A stretch of DNA of 64,000 nt from Tupaia tana (Eukaryota > Chordata > Mammalia > Scandentia > Tupaiidae): the NCBI GenBank assembly GCA_026018925.1, contig JAKSZU010000008.1, positions 61,651,027-61,715,026 on the forward strand, given 5' to 3'. The position numbers were made by a program, and so were the translations under genes. Below, one piece after another: positions 12,083 through 23,868 of the stretch. Position 1 is the first letter of the stretch. Each line of letters begins with the position of its first letter. The notes beneath the pieces are model-generated. The model saw only the letters and a program-made list of their open reading frames with translations, was not told the origin of the DNA and did not search any database.

Positions 12083-12352
12083 GGGGCTAGCAGGTGACGT
12101 AGTAGTTAAGGTGCTGGACTCCAACATGGTTGACTTGCCATTAGAGTCCCAGACACGGTGGCTTGCAACTCACGTCGGGCATGTGTGTGTGCATGCCCAA
12201 AATCTCAAGAGGAGAGAGGAGGAGAAGAGACTGAGATATGGCCACCCTCCCTGGGGGGTGATTTCTCACAGTCTCTCTCTCTCTCTCTATCTCTGATGAG
12301 TGCATGTACCCTATAGAAAAAAAAAAATCTCTCTCTAAAAAAATAAATAAAG
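12083..12352 (+). repeat. tRNA-derived SINE, long form
   Basis: Head 'ggggggctagcaggtgacgt', box B-like 'attagagtcccagac', a GC-rich body, '(tc)n' and 'ccctatagaaaaaaaa', ending in an AAAT tail. Confidence 0.92.
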
Positions 12353-12731
12353 ATAGGAGGGCTTTGGAGAGGTGCTGGGAGACTAGATGAGGGCTGTGTT
12401 TAAGATGCAATAAATAGTCATTGTGCTTGGCACGTACAGTAAAAGTTGGCACAACAGGAAGAAAGGATGGTCAGATGGCTGGCTGCCATACTATAAAGGG
12501 CACAAATACAGAATTTAATTTATGACCATAGGTAGCCTTTGTCAATTACTGCCAAGAGGACATCATGATAGAGCTGTAACTTTAAGAGAAGGATGTGAAA
12601 TCTGGATGTCAGATAGAATGAATAGAAAGGCTTTTTGGAGATTATTGCTACTGGTTTCACATGCCACAGCAACAGGAACATCCTGGCTATTTATGTAGAA
12701 TTCTGAAAATTCATGAGAAAAGGGCCTCTTC
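12353..12731. other. Unassigned sequence
   Basis: Ordinary sequence between two SINEs. No open frame or repeat recognised. Confidence 0.5.
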
Positions 12732-12984
12732 TGGGCCATCAGGTAGCATGGAGATTAAGGAGGCTGAATTCCATGAGTGACTGTGTGGCCGGAGTCCTGG
12801 ACCCAACTGCTTGAAGAACACTCAGGGTGCATGTGTGTGTATGCCAAAAATCCCAAGAGGAGGCTGGAGAAGGGATTAAGATATGGCCATCCCTTCTGGG
12901 AGGTGTTTTCTCACTCTCTCTTTCTCTCTCTCTCTGACAAGCACATGTGTCCTCAAGCAAAACTAAACAAACAAACAAACAAAA
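12732..12984 (+). repeat. tRNA-derived SINE, long-form variant with (CAAA)n tail
   Basis: The head 'tgggccatcaggtagcatgg' leads to 'gccggagtcctggacccaac', the body and 'gacaagcacatgtgtcctca'. It ends with 'aaactaaacaaacaaacaaa'. Confidence 0.88.
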
Positions 12985-13412
12985 TCTTCTCCAGATCAAT
13001 TTTCCTTATCCTCCCATTATTTTCACTCCTGGGAAGAGAATTTAGCATCTGTCTATATTTCGTGCTGTATTTCTTTCAAATAAATCATAAACATCTTAAG
13101 AGCAGTTAAAAGGGGCTGCTGACAGCTAGAATGTACCTTATCTCATTAACGAAAGCCACGAAGTTATCTGTTGGAATCAAATCTGACTGGGAAATAACTG
13201 AAGGGCATATTACTTTTTCTCTTCAACAAAATGCAAGAATTTAGGAGATGGGATAGAAATGTTCTGTGAGTGTAAATTTGATCAGTTTGCTTCAATCCTG
13301 AGCTACTTAAACACAAGATATTTAAATAACCACATTTTTAAATGTACAATGTGAAACGAGGAGTTTGGAGAACAGAATTTTCCTTCTAGTCTCTTAAAAA
13401 TGAGAATATATT
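12985..13412. other. Unassigned sequence
   Basis: AT-rich and without recognisable features. Confidence 0.5.
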
Positions 13413-13543
13413 GGGGCCAGCAGGTGGTATGGTGGACTCTCACTCCAAGAGTGCTTTGAGTCCTGGATCTGGTGGCTTTTTCTTTCACTTTCCCTCTCTT
13501 CCTGGCCAAATTAAAAGATAATAGAAACAAATAAAATCAAGTT
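13413..13543 (+). repeat. tRNA-derived SINE, short form
   Basis: It reads 'ggggccagcaggtggtatgg', an internally shortened tRNA-like part, 'tttgagtcctggatctggtg', a CT-rich stretch, then 'ggccaaattaaaa'. This is the shortest clear copy. Confidence 0.85.
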
Positions 13544-13783
13544 ACATAATTCTTTTAAAAAGAGAAATAATAATATATCAAGTAAGGCAAATGAGTAGAA
13601 TTGTTTAGTCTCTGAAAATTGGCATTTAGATGTTTACCTTCTGGTAATATGTAACCTCAGATCATTCAATAGAAATTAAAATTTGGTAGCCTCAAGGACT
13701 CAACACTACAAAGGAGTTTTCCTTTCTATATGAGAAGTGTAGGAACCAGTTAATTGTTTTGGATATAAGAAAGAAGGTTTACA

Positions 13784-14059
13784 GGGACCAGAAGTTCTCA
13801 TAATGGCTATGTCACTGAACTCCCATGCAGTCGACCACGGCTCAATTCCCGGATCTTGTAGCTTAAACTCATGCTGGGTGCACGTGTGTGCGTGCCCAAG
13901 ATCCCAAGGAGAATGGAAGAGAAGGGATTGCGGCATGGCCATCCCCCCCAGGGGGGGGGGGTGATTTCTTGCTTTCTGTCTCTCTGTCTCTCTCTTTCTT
14001 CTGTCTTTCTGGTGAGTGCATGTGCCCTGTAGCAAAAACCTCTCCAAAAAAAAAAAAAT
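13784..14059 (+). repeat. tRNA-derived SINE, long form
   Basis: A full-length long form with 'agggaccagaagttctcata', box B-like 'ggctcaattcccgg', and a run of C then G ('ccccccaggggggggggg' type) marking its palindromic middle. A poly(A) tail follows. Confidence 0.93.
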
Positions 14060-14839
14060 AGGTCTACTCTTTTTTATAGTCAAAACATAAGACAAATTAG
14101 GTGGTAAAGATTAATCGATCAAACTAGACAGAAAATAAAATTTTACTTTACCTTCTCCAGACAATATCCTTTCCACAATTTTATTATTTTCCATGACAAC
14201 TGTACTTATTTGAGCATAACATAAGCTTATCAAGCCAAAAGCATTACAGTGGCTTTTCTTTAGACAATATCAACAAAATCCGATGGAAGAATATCAGAAA
14301 ATGGGAATACTAGTATTTGTGTTCTCTTGTGATGACACCAACTTGCTTAGTAATTACATGACATTCAACCAAATTTGGTATTGGTCTAGAATAATACAAC
14401 AGCTCTGATGAGACATTGAGATAATCTGAATTGGCAATTTTCATGCTTCTCTAGTTATTTATAGAAAAATCATAAGAATGAAGTGCTATATTTGCTCGTA
14501 CATGTGAAAACTATTTGAAAATCCAGTGAGAAAGTGAAACTTTAAAAGGCTAATGGCTTTTGATGATGTAAGTAAAATAGCAGTTCATGTGTAAATGATG
14601 GAAGAAAAGGGTGATAAAACACCTGGCTTATGAAAAATGGAGATTTTGGATCAAATTTAGAAGATTGCATTTCACTCACGTTAAGAGTCAACTACTACCA
14701 GGAGGGAATAAAATACTAACACCAACCAGTAATGCTCCATCTCTTCCTCCTTAATTGATTGATTTTTTTCTATTTGTTTCTATTCAGACAAAATTGTAAA
14801 ACTACCTCAGGATAACAATTTTCAAAATTAGGGGAAAAG
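14060..14839. other. AT-rich sequence, nothing recognised
   Basis: No gene, RNA or repeat family could be recognised. Confidence 0.5.
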
Positions 14840-15098
14840 GGACCAGCAGTTAGCGTAATGGCTATGTCACTGGACTCCCATGTAGTTGACCGCAGTTCGA
14901 GTCCTGGACCTGGTGGCTTAAAACTCACTCTGGGTGTGTGTGCGTGAGTGCCCAAGACCCCAAGAGGAGAAAGAAGGAGAAGGGATTGTGGTATGGCCAT
15001 CCCCCCTGGGGGGTGATTTCTTGCTTTCTGTCTCTCTGTCTCTCTCTGTCTTTCTGGCAAGCACATGCGCCCTATAGCAAAAAAACCTTTCAAAAAAA
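14840..15098 (+). repeat. tRNA-derived SINE, long form, exact 16-bp TSD
   Basis: A full-length copy with A box-like 'ttagcgtaatggct' and B box-like 'agttcgagtcctgg'. The TSD 'aaaattaggggaaaag' is exact on both sides (14824-14839 and 15099-15114). The A-rich start of the target fits L1-endonuclease priming. Confidence 0.96.
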
Positions 15099-15114
15099 AA
15101 AATTAGGGGAAAAG

Positions 15115-15362
15115 AACTCTGCTGCTTTTATGAATAAAAGGCAAGTACATATCTTCTACATCTCTTTTAATATTGAAAGTTAAACAAGTACCCTAAAGCT
15201 AAGAACTAAGTCATACATTTATCAATAATATATTTTCTAGGTCTAAAATCAGTCATAACTCCCTTTAGTACTGCCATGCACACATGGAGAAAGAGAAAGA
15301 GAAGGTTCAGAAAGAGAGAATGAGATGATGGGGTTCAGAATATATTGAAACCCATATTTTGA
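15115..15362. other. AT-rich then GA-rich spacer
   Basis: This spacer includes a GA-rich block at about 15284-15330 immediately before the LTR-like element. No gene seen. Confidence 0.5.
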
Positions 15363-15841
15363 TGGGGCTCAAAATGTGGCACCTTGGCATGTGAGGAATC
15401 AGTGGAAACAAGGTCTTTCTGACCTCCTCTTGCCCTTTCTTCTCTGAAGCAGGTCATAAAAGAATCTTCTGACCTTCCTTTGAAGTAAGTCATAAAACCT
15501 TTATTCCAGAAGTACCCACTTTATACTCAGAGGAAAGGAACATCCTTATCTTCAAAGACTGGGAGACACCAGGAAGAATCAGAGCACTCAGACCCTGCTA
15601 AATCCCCCAGTTTATTACCAGTAGATCATACTCTTTGTCCTCCAGTCATATTTCTCCATGGCTGTCCACTCTCTATCAGCCTAAGTAAAAAATATACAAG
15701 TTGATGTCATTTACTAAGGCTCCCATGTCATGTAATGCTTATTAAATGAATTTGTATAATTTTATCCTATCAATTTATCTTTGTCTGTTGTATTTTCAAA
15801 TCCATCCAAGAACCCTGAAGAAAAATTTTCATTCCCTAACA
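15363..15841 (+). mobile_element. Old ERV-like solo LTR
   Basis: The element begins 'tggggctcaaaatgtggcac' and ends 'gaaaaattttcattccctaa' plus 'ca', so it has TG...CA ends and about 479 bp, right for a solo LTR. The end sequence and the 'atcaatttatctttgtctgt' block resemble the R/U5 part of mammalian class I ERV LTRs. It is old, has no clear TSD and carries no internal viral sequence. The exact family is not determined. Confidence 0.6.
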
Positions 15842-16029
15842 GAGACAAAGAGAGAGACAGAAAGAAAACATGCAAATCGATCTATCAGACACACTTCAAT
15901 CCAGTTGAAGCATTGTTATTTCTAACCTTTTCCTAGGAATTCAAAAGAACAAATGTCTGGGTTTGACTAGACAAATGTCTAGGATTTTTGTAGGCTAATG
16001 TGTCATAGTTACCACTATAAATATACACA
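15842..16029. other. Short unassigned spacer
   Basis: GA-rich at first, then ordinary sequence leading into a MIR. Confidence 0.45.
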
Positions 16030-16215
16030 TGCCATGTATTGTGCTTCTAATCTATCTTATTATGCTAAGTAGTTTACATTTATAACCTTATTAATTTCTA
16101 CAATAACTTCATGGGCTAATGTGCCCATTTTACAGATAATAGGATACTTACTCTTGCAGAGGATTGTACAGAAGCCAGGATTCCAACTTGGGTTATTTGA
16201 CTGTCCAAAGACCTC
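16030..16215 (-). repeat. MIR SINE fossil
   Basis: The plus strand reads 'tgtgcccattttacagataa', then 'agccaggattccaacttggg', the reverse complement of MIR with its 'cattttacagatgagg' and 'gggattcgaaccc' hallmarks. Confidence 0.8.
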
Positions 16216-18379
16216 GTAGTCATGAGCTTTTATAGAATTAATCCATTTTGTGCATTAATAATTAGCCATAGCTCCTAACAGCATTATTAATAAATAATTC
16301 ATTATTTGTCTGAGTTTTCATCTGAGATTATTTGTATTGATAATTATCTACAGGTACAAAAAAGAACTTGCTAGTGTTACGGCTAACATTGAAAAACAAC
16401 GTCTCTAATAAGCAGCTAAAAACAAAAACAAAAAGAAACTCCTGTGCTTTGCTCATTCTCAGCCCAAATATAAAAAGCAATTCAAATTGTGGGCCAAAAT
16501 AGTCATATACGGTACATAACATAGCCTTTGTGACCTTAGAGAAAAAACAAACGAACAAACAAAATGCAGCTGTTTAATTCCAAGGAATTAGTAGGACTTA
16601 ATACTGATTTGCCATGTATCCAGAGCAAATCCTTAGGGTTCATTCTTAGTCCTTGTTACCTCCTCTGTTTACGTGACTTTTCCATTCATAAACATGGTAG
16701 AAGAGTTATTAAAACTGTGTACATTCTTGTTCACGTGGAGAATAGTCTCAGATTTCACATCCTCTCATGTGTAATACTCTTCTTGTCAACCTGGAGGAGT
16801 TAGAAACTGGCCAAAACTTTCGTTATTCTGTCACCTAGGTCATCATTCATATATGGTCCATGGAGAATGAGTCACAATGTATTTGTCTTAGAAATGTCCT
16901 TTTATTCCACAAGCACACACATGTAGTTCAAAAAATGAAAAACTATAGCAAATTAAAAGCTTTTATTGTCCAAATGATTTTAGTTCTAAAAACATGTCCA
17001 TGTATATAAGAATGTATAGCTATTTACTAACTCCCTAAACTACCAATTGTTAAAAGAAATGATCTCTATTTAGTCATGCTGCAACATTTATGTTTGTTAG
17101 CTTAATACATAAATCAGAATCTTTGCTGAAAAGATGGTTCTTGAATATTTAAACTCTTTCAATTCTACCAGAATAATCCTTCTTTGCAGAATGTTTCTAA
17201 AGGTAATAACCAATTCTGGCCACTTGATCTTATTATTTCTTGTAGAAATAGCAAAATAATGTCTTATTTTTTGGCTGAAAAAATACAATTTTACATATTG
17301 CTGAATTAAGTTTTTAAACATTTGTATTATATATCAAGAATGTTGGATATGCTTTGAAAGGTAGAGGATATTCTTTATTTATCTAATAGCTGCCAGCATT
17401 TCTCATTGTGAGTGAAAATTGTCTTTTCTTCTCTAGTCAAATAACAATGGAAACAGTATTAGTCACAGTTTGCATGGAAATCCACCAGTAATAGAAAGTT
17501 AAATAACACTTCTCTCTTAGTCTAATAAAAATATCCAGTGGTCTTTTGTAAAGATATAAAGTATGACTCCAGATACCAGCCACAACAAAATAAAATCAGA
17601 GGACAGAAGAGAAAAAGACAGATGAGCCTCACTTTTTTCATGCCACTTAACAAGTATCCTAAATATATGTTGTAGAAACAGAAAAATTAGACGTTGGTGT
17701 CTCTGTCAATCCTCTCCAGAGTCACAAATGGGGAAGAAAACCTCCTTCCCCATCACAAGTATACAAAAGAGGAGTCTTGCTGGTAAGGTTAGCAACTGTC
17801 AATATCAGGCCTGGCACAAAAGCAAAGCTGCCCTTTGAATTGTTTGCTTAATAAGATCTCCCAGTGAACGGAGCATATCTTCAGCTTGTTGTGTTTCACA
17901 AGGAACACAACACGGCATGTACATTGTTTTTTGATAGGAAAGGTTAGTTTCAGTAAAGCACATGAGAAATGGTAAATTAGTCATTGTATGATACTTTAAT
18001 TGTTTGCCCTGAAAGCAAAGTGGATTTTCTAAACATTGTCCATAAGCATAATTCATACATTTTGTCCCAACCATCTGATATTTTTTTCTGGGACATTCTT
18101 ATTTTTTCTGGCTAGCATTCATTGTTTATATTCTATTTGTGGACCACTGCTATAAAATTTTAATAAGTTCCATGTTAAACACCTATTAGAACTCATTCTT
18201 CCAGTCATTCTACAAAGACTAAGTCCATACATACATCTACAGTTTAGTAATATTATCTACTACAAATGAAAATAATTTATTCCAGTTTTTAAAGGGTAAT
18301 TCCAAGAAACATAAAACAATTACTTTGGTCTACTGACAATTTCATATTCAGTTCCAAGTACTCAGCTTCCTAAATTAAT
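16216..18379. other. AT-rich sequence with two unassigned open frames
   Basis: No gene is supported. The minus strand at 17805-18074 is open for 89 codons and codes a cysteine-containing sequence that I do not recognise. There is no good splice acceptor before it. The other short frames here appear to be chance. Confidence 0.4.
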
Positions 18380-18600
18380 TACAACAACTTCTGTTTTTAG
18401 CACTTGTATGGCAAGCAACCCGATGCCCATTTAAACCTGTCATCAACCTGCAAGAGAGGTATTACTTTCTGATAAAGAAACTGGAGATCAGAGCTTGAGC
18501 CTTTGCCTAAAGACATGAATTTATAATTCCAACCTGAATTTCTCTTTCCATAAAACCCTGGCTCTCTTTATACCACAGCATAATTGACCCATAACATTCA
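18380..18600 (-). repeat. Probable MIR fossil
   Basis: The elements 'aagagaggtattactttctg', 'gataaagaaactggagatca' and 'ataaaaccctggctctcttt' follow the order of MIR in reverse. Strongly diverged. Confidence 0.5.
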
Positions 18601-19369
18601 CAAAATAACTTGAGCTTTTTAAAAATAACCTTTTACAAAAACATAAATATGTTTCCGGGACCCATGAAACCTATTATGGCTAAATTCAGGAGAGAGCTGA
18701 TACTGATCTTGCTTTCTTAGTCAGGTCCTAGAAATCTTAATTCATGGCTCTAGAGTGTCTTCCAACGGCTTTTTATAAAAGGTTTTTAACATAATCACCT
18801 GCTTTTGTGAATTTGCTTTTAGTCTCAAACATTCAGAAACCTCTAAATACCACTCTGGGAATACAAAAACAAAACTGGACTAATTGTACATCTCGAGTTT
18901 CCTCAGCATCCAGTCTAATTTACTCTGTTTACTTAATCTAAGGAAATCACCACATTAACTGCTCACATCAGTATTTAGATGTTACTTAGAAAACTTAAAA
19001 AGCATTACTTAAATATACATACTAAAAGAAAACTGAGTATGGGTAGGCAGATCTAAAGGACTGTGAAAAATCCTATAGTTAATTTTTTGCAGGAAAGTTT
19101 GAGGAGATCTGGTGATTTCAGGTGTATATATGGAAGAATGGAGCAATATATTTCTTGTATGTGTTTCCATTTTGCATTAATTTATACTATTTTAATTAAA
19201 GTTCTGATAAATATTAGCAATGAGTCTGCTCATACTTTTGAGAATCTTGTGCGCATCTCTTCTGTACTCACTAACATTAAGTGTGTAACTTAAAATGTTC
19301 ATGGTGGGAGTATTTACACCATGGAAACTGGCTGTCAGCAAGTCAAGCCTGCTTTCTCCTGTCCTCTGT
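18601..19369. other. AT-rich sequence, nothing recognised
   Basis: No open frame or repeat family of note. Confidence 0.5.
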
Positions 19370-19376
19370 TCAGCCA

Positions 19377-19380
<4 letters not shown>

Positions 19381-19418
<38 letters not shown>

Positions 19419-19670
19419 GAGAGGTTTTCGCTATAGGGCACGTGCACTCGCCAGACAGACAGAGAGAGACATAGAGACAGAAAGCAAGAAATCGCCCCCC
19501 AGGGGGGATGGTCACGCCGCAATCCCTTCTCCTCCATTCTCCTCTCGGGATCTTGAGCACACATGCACACACACCTGGCGTGAGTTTTAAGTCACTGAGT
19601 CCGGGACACGAACCGCGGTCGACTGCATGGGAGTCCAGCGACATAGCCATTACGCCAACTGCTGGTTCCC
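19381..19670 (-). repeat. tRNA-derived SINE, long form, young, poly(T) of 39, TSD
   Basis: A near-consensus copy: T-run 19379-19417, 'gagaggttttcgctataggg', 'gccagacagacagagagaga', and head 'acgccaactgctggttccc'. The TSD 'tcagccaagtt' lies at 19370-19380 and 19672-19682. The long intact tail indicates recent insertion. Confidence 0.96.
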
Positions 19671-19726
19671 ATCAGCCAAGTTATTAAGCATGCATCATCA
19701 CATTACTATCTATATGAAATATGTTA

Positions 19727-19798
19727 GGTTGTCAGGAAAATTATGACACATTTTTGCAAAGGAAAACAGAAAAATACATTATGACTTTCCCAACAATC
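19727..19798. mobile_element. MITE-like element, copy A
   Basis: About 72 bp, flanked by TA dinucleotides (19725-19726, 19799-19800). The ends are imperfect inverted repeats: the left starts 'ggttgtcaggaaaattatga' and the reverse complement of the right starts 'gattgttgggaaagtcataa'. Related copies lie at about 31483 and 59321. TA flanks and long inverted repeats fit a Tc1/mariner-derived MITE, but I cannot name the family. Confidence 0.65.
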
Positions 19799-19801
19799 TA
19801 A

Positions 19802-20164
19802 CACTTTGCAACAGATATTGAAGTGAGCCCTCAAAGTTTCAGGAGCAGGGAATGTTGAGGACGCTTCTCAGCTGCACCTTCTCTCCGAATTGTCCTTAGC
19901 TTCAGTGAGTTATTTTGCCCAGAATAATGTCCCTTCCATAGTGGACAATCTGATGAATGTCTCTACAAAGACCTCAGTCCCTAAAAGGCCATCCCAGCTC
20001 CCTCACTACTTCTGTAGTGAACTAATGTTTCTGGTACACCTGCATCATGGTTAACATCTCCCTTTGCCCTGTCCTGCTTTCTTTTGTCTCTCTTACAGGT
20101 GTTGCTTCTGAGAACAGGCCCACAAAACTTCTATACAAATATTTCTGTATCAGAGTCTGTTTCC
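19802..20164. other. Unassigned sequence, possible LTR end
   Basis: The stretch 'tcagagtctgtttccaggga' at about 20150 followed by 'acctgatctaagacata' resembles the end of some old mammalian LTRs, but not clearly enough to call. Confidence 0.35.
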
Positions 20165-20240
20165 AGGGAACCTGATCTAAGACATACACATAACATCACC
20201 TGGCATATAGTTACTGCTCAATAAATGCTAGTACTCAATA
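20165..20240 (+). repeat. L2/MIR 3' end fragment
   Basis: 'cacctggcatatagttactg' followed by 'ctcaataaatgctag' is the common L2/MIR end 'gcctggcacatagtaggtgctcaataaatg' in diverged form. Confidence 0.5.
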
Positions 20241-20547
20241 TTGTATTTTTGGTCATCCTTTCACTGTACCTTAGTTCCTAATCTACTTCTGAAAGATAGA
20301 GAGAAATGGCTGCAGGTATCTTTTTAAGTTGAAGAAAAAAGATTCTGTTGTGGACAATAACAACGTAATGGCTATGTCTAATCTTAGTTAACACTTCAAA
20401 ATGCTGAAGATGAATCAAGGATTTGGTGAAATCAAGCAAGCAACTACAAATTCAAATCCTTTAAAGAGTCAGAAAAAATAATTGTTAAACTTGACTCAGG
20501 TATTGAAACAATTTGAGGAGTTCTTCAAATTTAGGTTGGTCATTCTT
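20241..20547. other. Unassigned sequence
   Basis: Nothing recognised. Confidence 0.45.
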
Positions 20548-20563
20548 AAACACATCTAATTTC

Positions 20564-20818
20564 CTTTCTTTTTTTTAGAGAGATTTTTACTATCAGGTGG
20601 GTGTGCTCACCAGAGACACAGAGACAGACAGAAAGAGAAAGTCACCCTTTATGGGGAATGGCCATGCTGAAATTCTTTCTCTTCCATCCTTCTTCAGGAT
20701 TTTGGGCAAGCATGCACATGTGCCCAACATGAGTTTCAAGCCACTAGGTCTGGGACTAAATTTATGGTCGGCCATGTGGGAGTCCAAGTTCTCAACCACC
20801 ACACCACCTGTTGGCACC
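20564..20818 (-). repeat. tRNA-derived SINE, long form, first of a same-site pair
   Basis: Reverse complement: 'agagagatttttactatcag', 'cagagacacagagacagaca', 'gattttgggcaagcatgcac' and the head 'accacacc acctgttggc'. The TSD 'aacacatctaatttc' lies at 20549-20563 and 20819-20833. The right TSD was reused by the next SINE. Confidence 0.93.
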
Positions 20819-20833
20819 AACACATCTAATTTC

Positions 20834-21010
20834 TTTTTTAAAGAATTATTTTATTTAACTTTATTTATTTATTTTATTTTTTAATTTGACCAGAGAGGGG
20901 CAGAGAGAGAGAGAGAAAATGAGAAAACAAGCTGCCAGGTCTGGGACTCGAACTGCGATTGGCCATGTGGGAGTCCAGTGCCCCTAATCACCACACCTCT
21001 TGCTAGCCCC
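20834..21010 (-). repeat. tRNA-derived SINE, short form, second of a same-site pair
   Basis: The T-rich tail 'ttattttatttaactttatt', 'tttaatttgaccagagaggg' and the head 'acctcttgctagcccc' are the short form in reverse. A third copy of the target 'aaacatctaatttct' follows at 21012-21026. Confidence 0.93.
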
Positions 21011-21026
21011 AAAACATCTAATTTCT

Positions 21027-23345
21027 AAGATGTTGCACGATGGAGTCTTGAACTGTAATGTGAACGCAAAATTGATACCACAGTTCCGAGAAGAGTGACT
21101 AAGTGAATGTTTCTTCAGTAATCTGATTAGCTGACAGAAACTTTTTTGGTCAATTAAAAAAAATGAGTGTAAAGGCCATGTTATTTCCCCCTGGGGTTGC
21201 AGAGAACCTAAGCATAATGCCTCCCTGGAGAGAATTCAGTGCAAACCACAATCGAAAACCACTGGGCAGCCATTCACAACCTTCCAAAAAGAAAATACTG
21301 TGTACATTCTTGGTTATGCATGAATGTCATGATGACAACGAAGGAATTAATTATTTTATTTGGAATCATAATATTTCTTAGAGCCCTGTGAGGAACTTAG
21401 CAATATTAAACCATAAGAATTCAAATATTGGTCATATGTTAAAATAAAACATCTCAAGCACATTAGAAAGTCTAATTAAAGCTTTTCTTTTCATGGACTG
21501 GAAAATGACATTAAAGATATATTGTTTGGTATCAGATTTCTAGTAAGGAATTCAGGCTCAATTAGCAATGTTTAGACTACATGCTAACATAAGAGAATGC
21601 TACCTTGGCTATTTTCCTATTCATTTGCCAAGTTATTAGTTTATTCAGACAACTCTGAGCAAGATTCATAGAACGAATTGAGGATAGTGATGCAAGAAAT
21701 TCCTCTTATAAAATTCCCAATTTTATGGAAAAGACGTACGTGTGAAGAAATCAATTCAATTCAAAGTAGAGGTGATTGAGTGGCTATTTTCCCAGAATAC
21801 TTTCCTTGCTTCTGTAGATAACATCACACTGTTCTTCTACATCTTTTATCTCCATTAGTCTTTCCACATGACTGTTAGAGGCTACTAGAAGCAGAAATTA
21901 AATCTGCAAACACATCAGTTTCCAAGTGAACCTGTCAGAGGTCTGTACTGGAATTATCCCAACCAAGATTTTTTACTTTCTTATTTCTTGCCTTTTGGAT
22001 CTGGAAAGGTGTGAATAGAAGGCTACAGGCAGTTATTTTCCCTCTACTTGCAGAAGACAGCCAAGGCCAAAAAAAATATGAAATGCTTTCCAAGTTCATG
22101 CCATGAAACCCCCAAGAGCTGTTCCTATCACTGATTCTGAAAGCAACCTGGGTATCCTTCCAGAATAAGTTTGAGTTTCTTTAACTCTCAAAAGAATGTG
22201 TTCACTATATAGCGCATGGAACCAGGCACACTTCCAGCTTTTGTGGGGTCCAAGACTTACACCATTCAAGCCTCTTAGACAAAAAATAAATAAATAAATA
22301 AAAGTCCAACCAGGTACAAACATGATTATTTACTGTGGAAGAGGGAGAGAAATAGAAGTTACTAGACCCTGGGAGGGCCTGATCTTTGGTAATTTACATG
22401 CTATAGAGAATTGCATTTTAGTCGCAGACAGCTCCCCTGCCCATGCAGAACTCTACAATAACCAGCAACTCCTGGAACACAAAGAGGCTTATGCCAGTGA
22501 GGGATGCTGACCTGCGGGCCGCAGTACGTTCCAGTCTGCCTCCAGCAGTCCGTATGTCTAAAGTACTGTGGGACAAGAAAGAGAAACAGCAAGGCTGGCA
22601 CCAGGAAAGGTTTCCCAGAGGAGTACTCACAGGGTGATTAGTCAGCCGGCTAAAACAGAGGATGTGGGCAGGAACCCAAGCTTGTGTGAATTCTTTGCAC
22701 CATATCATGACGTCAAGAATAGTGGAATGTTTAAGACTGTTTACCTTATTTCAATTTAATGACAAATGAACAGAAAAGGTAATTGCAGGAGAGCCAGCTG
22801 AGGATCCCTTTCCATATAACCCTAGAAGATGCCTGTTACATTTGTGTTTCCTTCTCCTCTCTGCTCTTCTTCCTTCTGCATAGTCTTGGCCTTTGAGCTT
22901 CTAGGAGGGAGGATACTTCAAAGCCCTGTTTTGGGGATTTTTATGTACATCATATGCTTTCTATTCCCGGGATACTTTACTAAATCCCAATATTTTGTCC
23001 TTGTCCTTAAAATAAACACACCACTCAAAATGGGAAGAATAAAGGAGCACAACAATAACAAATGACAGGGCTTTTCTCTTTTACCCCAAGATCCTTACGA
23101 TAGCAAGAAGCTTAATAAGAACAACAAATGCTGCCCTTTTCAATATGAGACCTATGTCACCAAAAGTTCACTAGTGTGGTACTGGATGGAGTAGGGGAGT
23201 TTAAAACAGAGAAAAACAAAATTAAGTAGAAAATAATGACACTCCATATATTTAAAATTTATACTTAAAATTAAAATTAAATAATCAAATAAATTGAAGT
23301 TTTCACAGAATTTACTACTTAGAACTTTTGAAGTTTTCTTTTATT
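21027..23345. other. Unique-looking sequence with scattered open frames
   Basis: No gene supported. An AAAT-type tail at about 22280-22302 ('aaaaaataaataaataaata') may end an unidentified retroelement. The stretch 22322-22710 is GC-richer and open on both strands for 60-96 codons, but no domain is recognisable and no exon boundary could be argued. Confidence 0.4.
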
Positions 23346-23585
23346 TTTAAAATTATTGCTGGAGGCTACATGCATTCACTAGAGAGAGAGAAAGCGAGGA
23401 GATAGAGGAAACAAAAAGTGACCCCAATAGGGCACACCACAATCCCTTCTCCCTTTCTCCAACTTGTTGGGATTTAGGACATGCATACAAACACATGCCT
23501 GGTGTTTCTCAAACAGTTGGGGCTAGGATTTGAACCATAGATTGACTATGTGGGATCCAGCTCCCTTAACCACCAGTCCATGAAC
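23346..23585 (-). repeat. tRNA-derived SINE, older variant
   Basis: Reverse complement with 'attattgctggaggctacat', 'cactagagagagagaaagcg', 'tttgaaccatagattgacta' and 'ccttaaccaccagtccatga'. More diverged than its neighbour. Confidence 0.82.
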
Positions 23586-23605
23586 TTGTCTCCACAAGAT
23601 TTTTT

Positions 23606-23868
23606 TTTTTCTTTTTTTGGAGAGGTTTTTGCTATAGGGCGCGTGCGCTCGCCAGACAGACAGAGAGAGACAGAGAGACAGAAAGCGAGAAATCACCCCC
23701 CAGGGGGGATGGCCACACCACAATCCCTTCTCCTCCATTCTCCTCTTGGGATCTTGGGCACGCACGCACACGCGCCCAGCGTGCGTTTAAGCCACCGGGT
23801 CCGGGACTCGAACCGCGGTCGACTACGTGGGAGTCCAGCGACGTAGCCATTACGCTAACTGCTGGTCC
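23606..23868 (-). repeat. tRNA-derived SINE, long form, young, TSD
   Basis: A near-consensus copy with 'gctatagggcgcgtgcgctc', 'gggactcgaaccgcggtcga' and head 'acgctaactgctggtcc'. The TSD 'ccacaagattttt' lies on both sides (from 23592, and 23869-23881). It inserted beside the older SINE at 23346. Confidence 0.96.

Noticed and set aside
13706-14095. A 129-codon open frame on the minus strand
   Set aside because: It is the reverse of the SINE at 13784-14059 plus flanks.
17805-18074. An 89-codon open frame on the minus strand with several cysteines
   Set aside because: There is no recognised domain, no clear splice signals, and the sequence before its ATG is A-rich, not a pyrimidine tract.
19192-19650. 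A 152-codon open frame on the minus strand with a lysine run
   Set aside because: It runs through a SINE and its poly(T), which reads as lysines. It is not a gene.
22322-22710. GC-richer block open on both strands
   Set aside because: Frames up to 96 codons overlap on opposite strands. Without a domain or splice evidence, one cannot be preferred.
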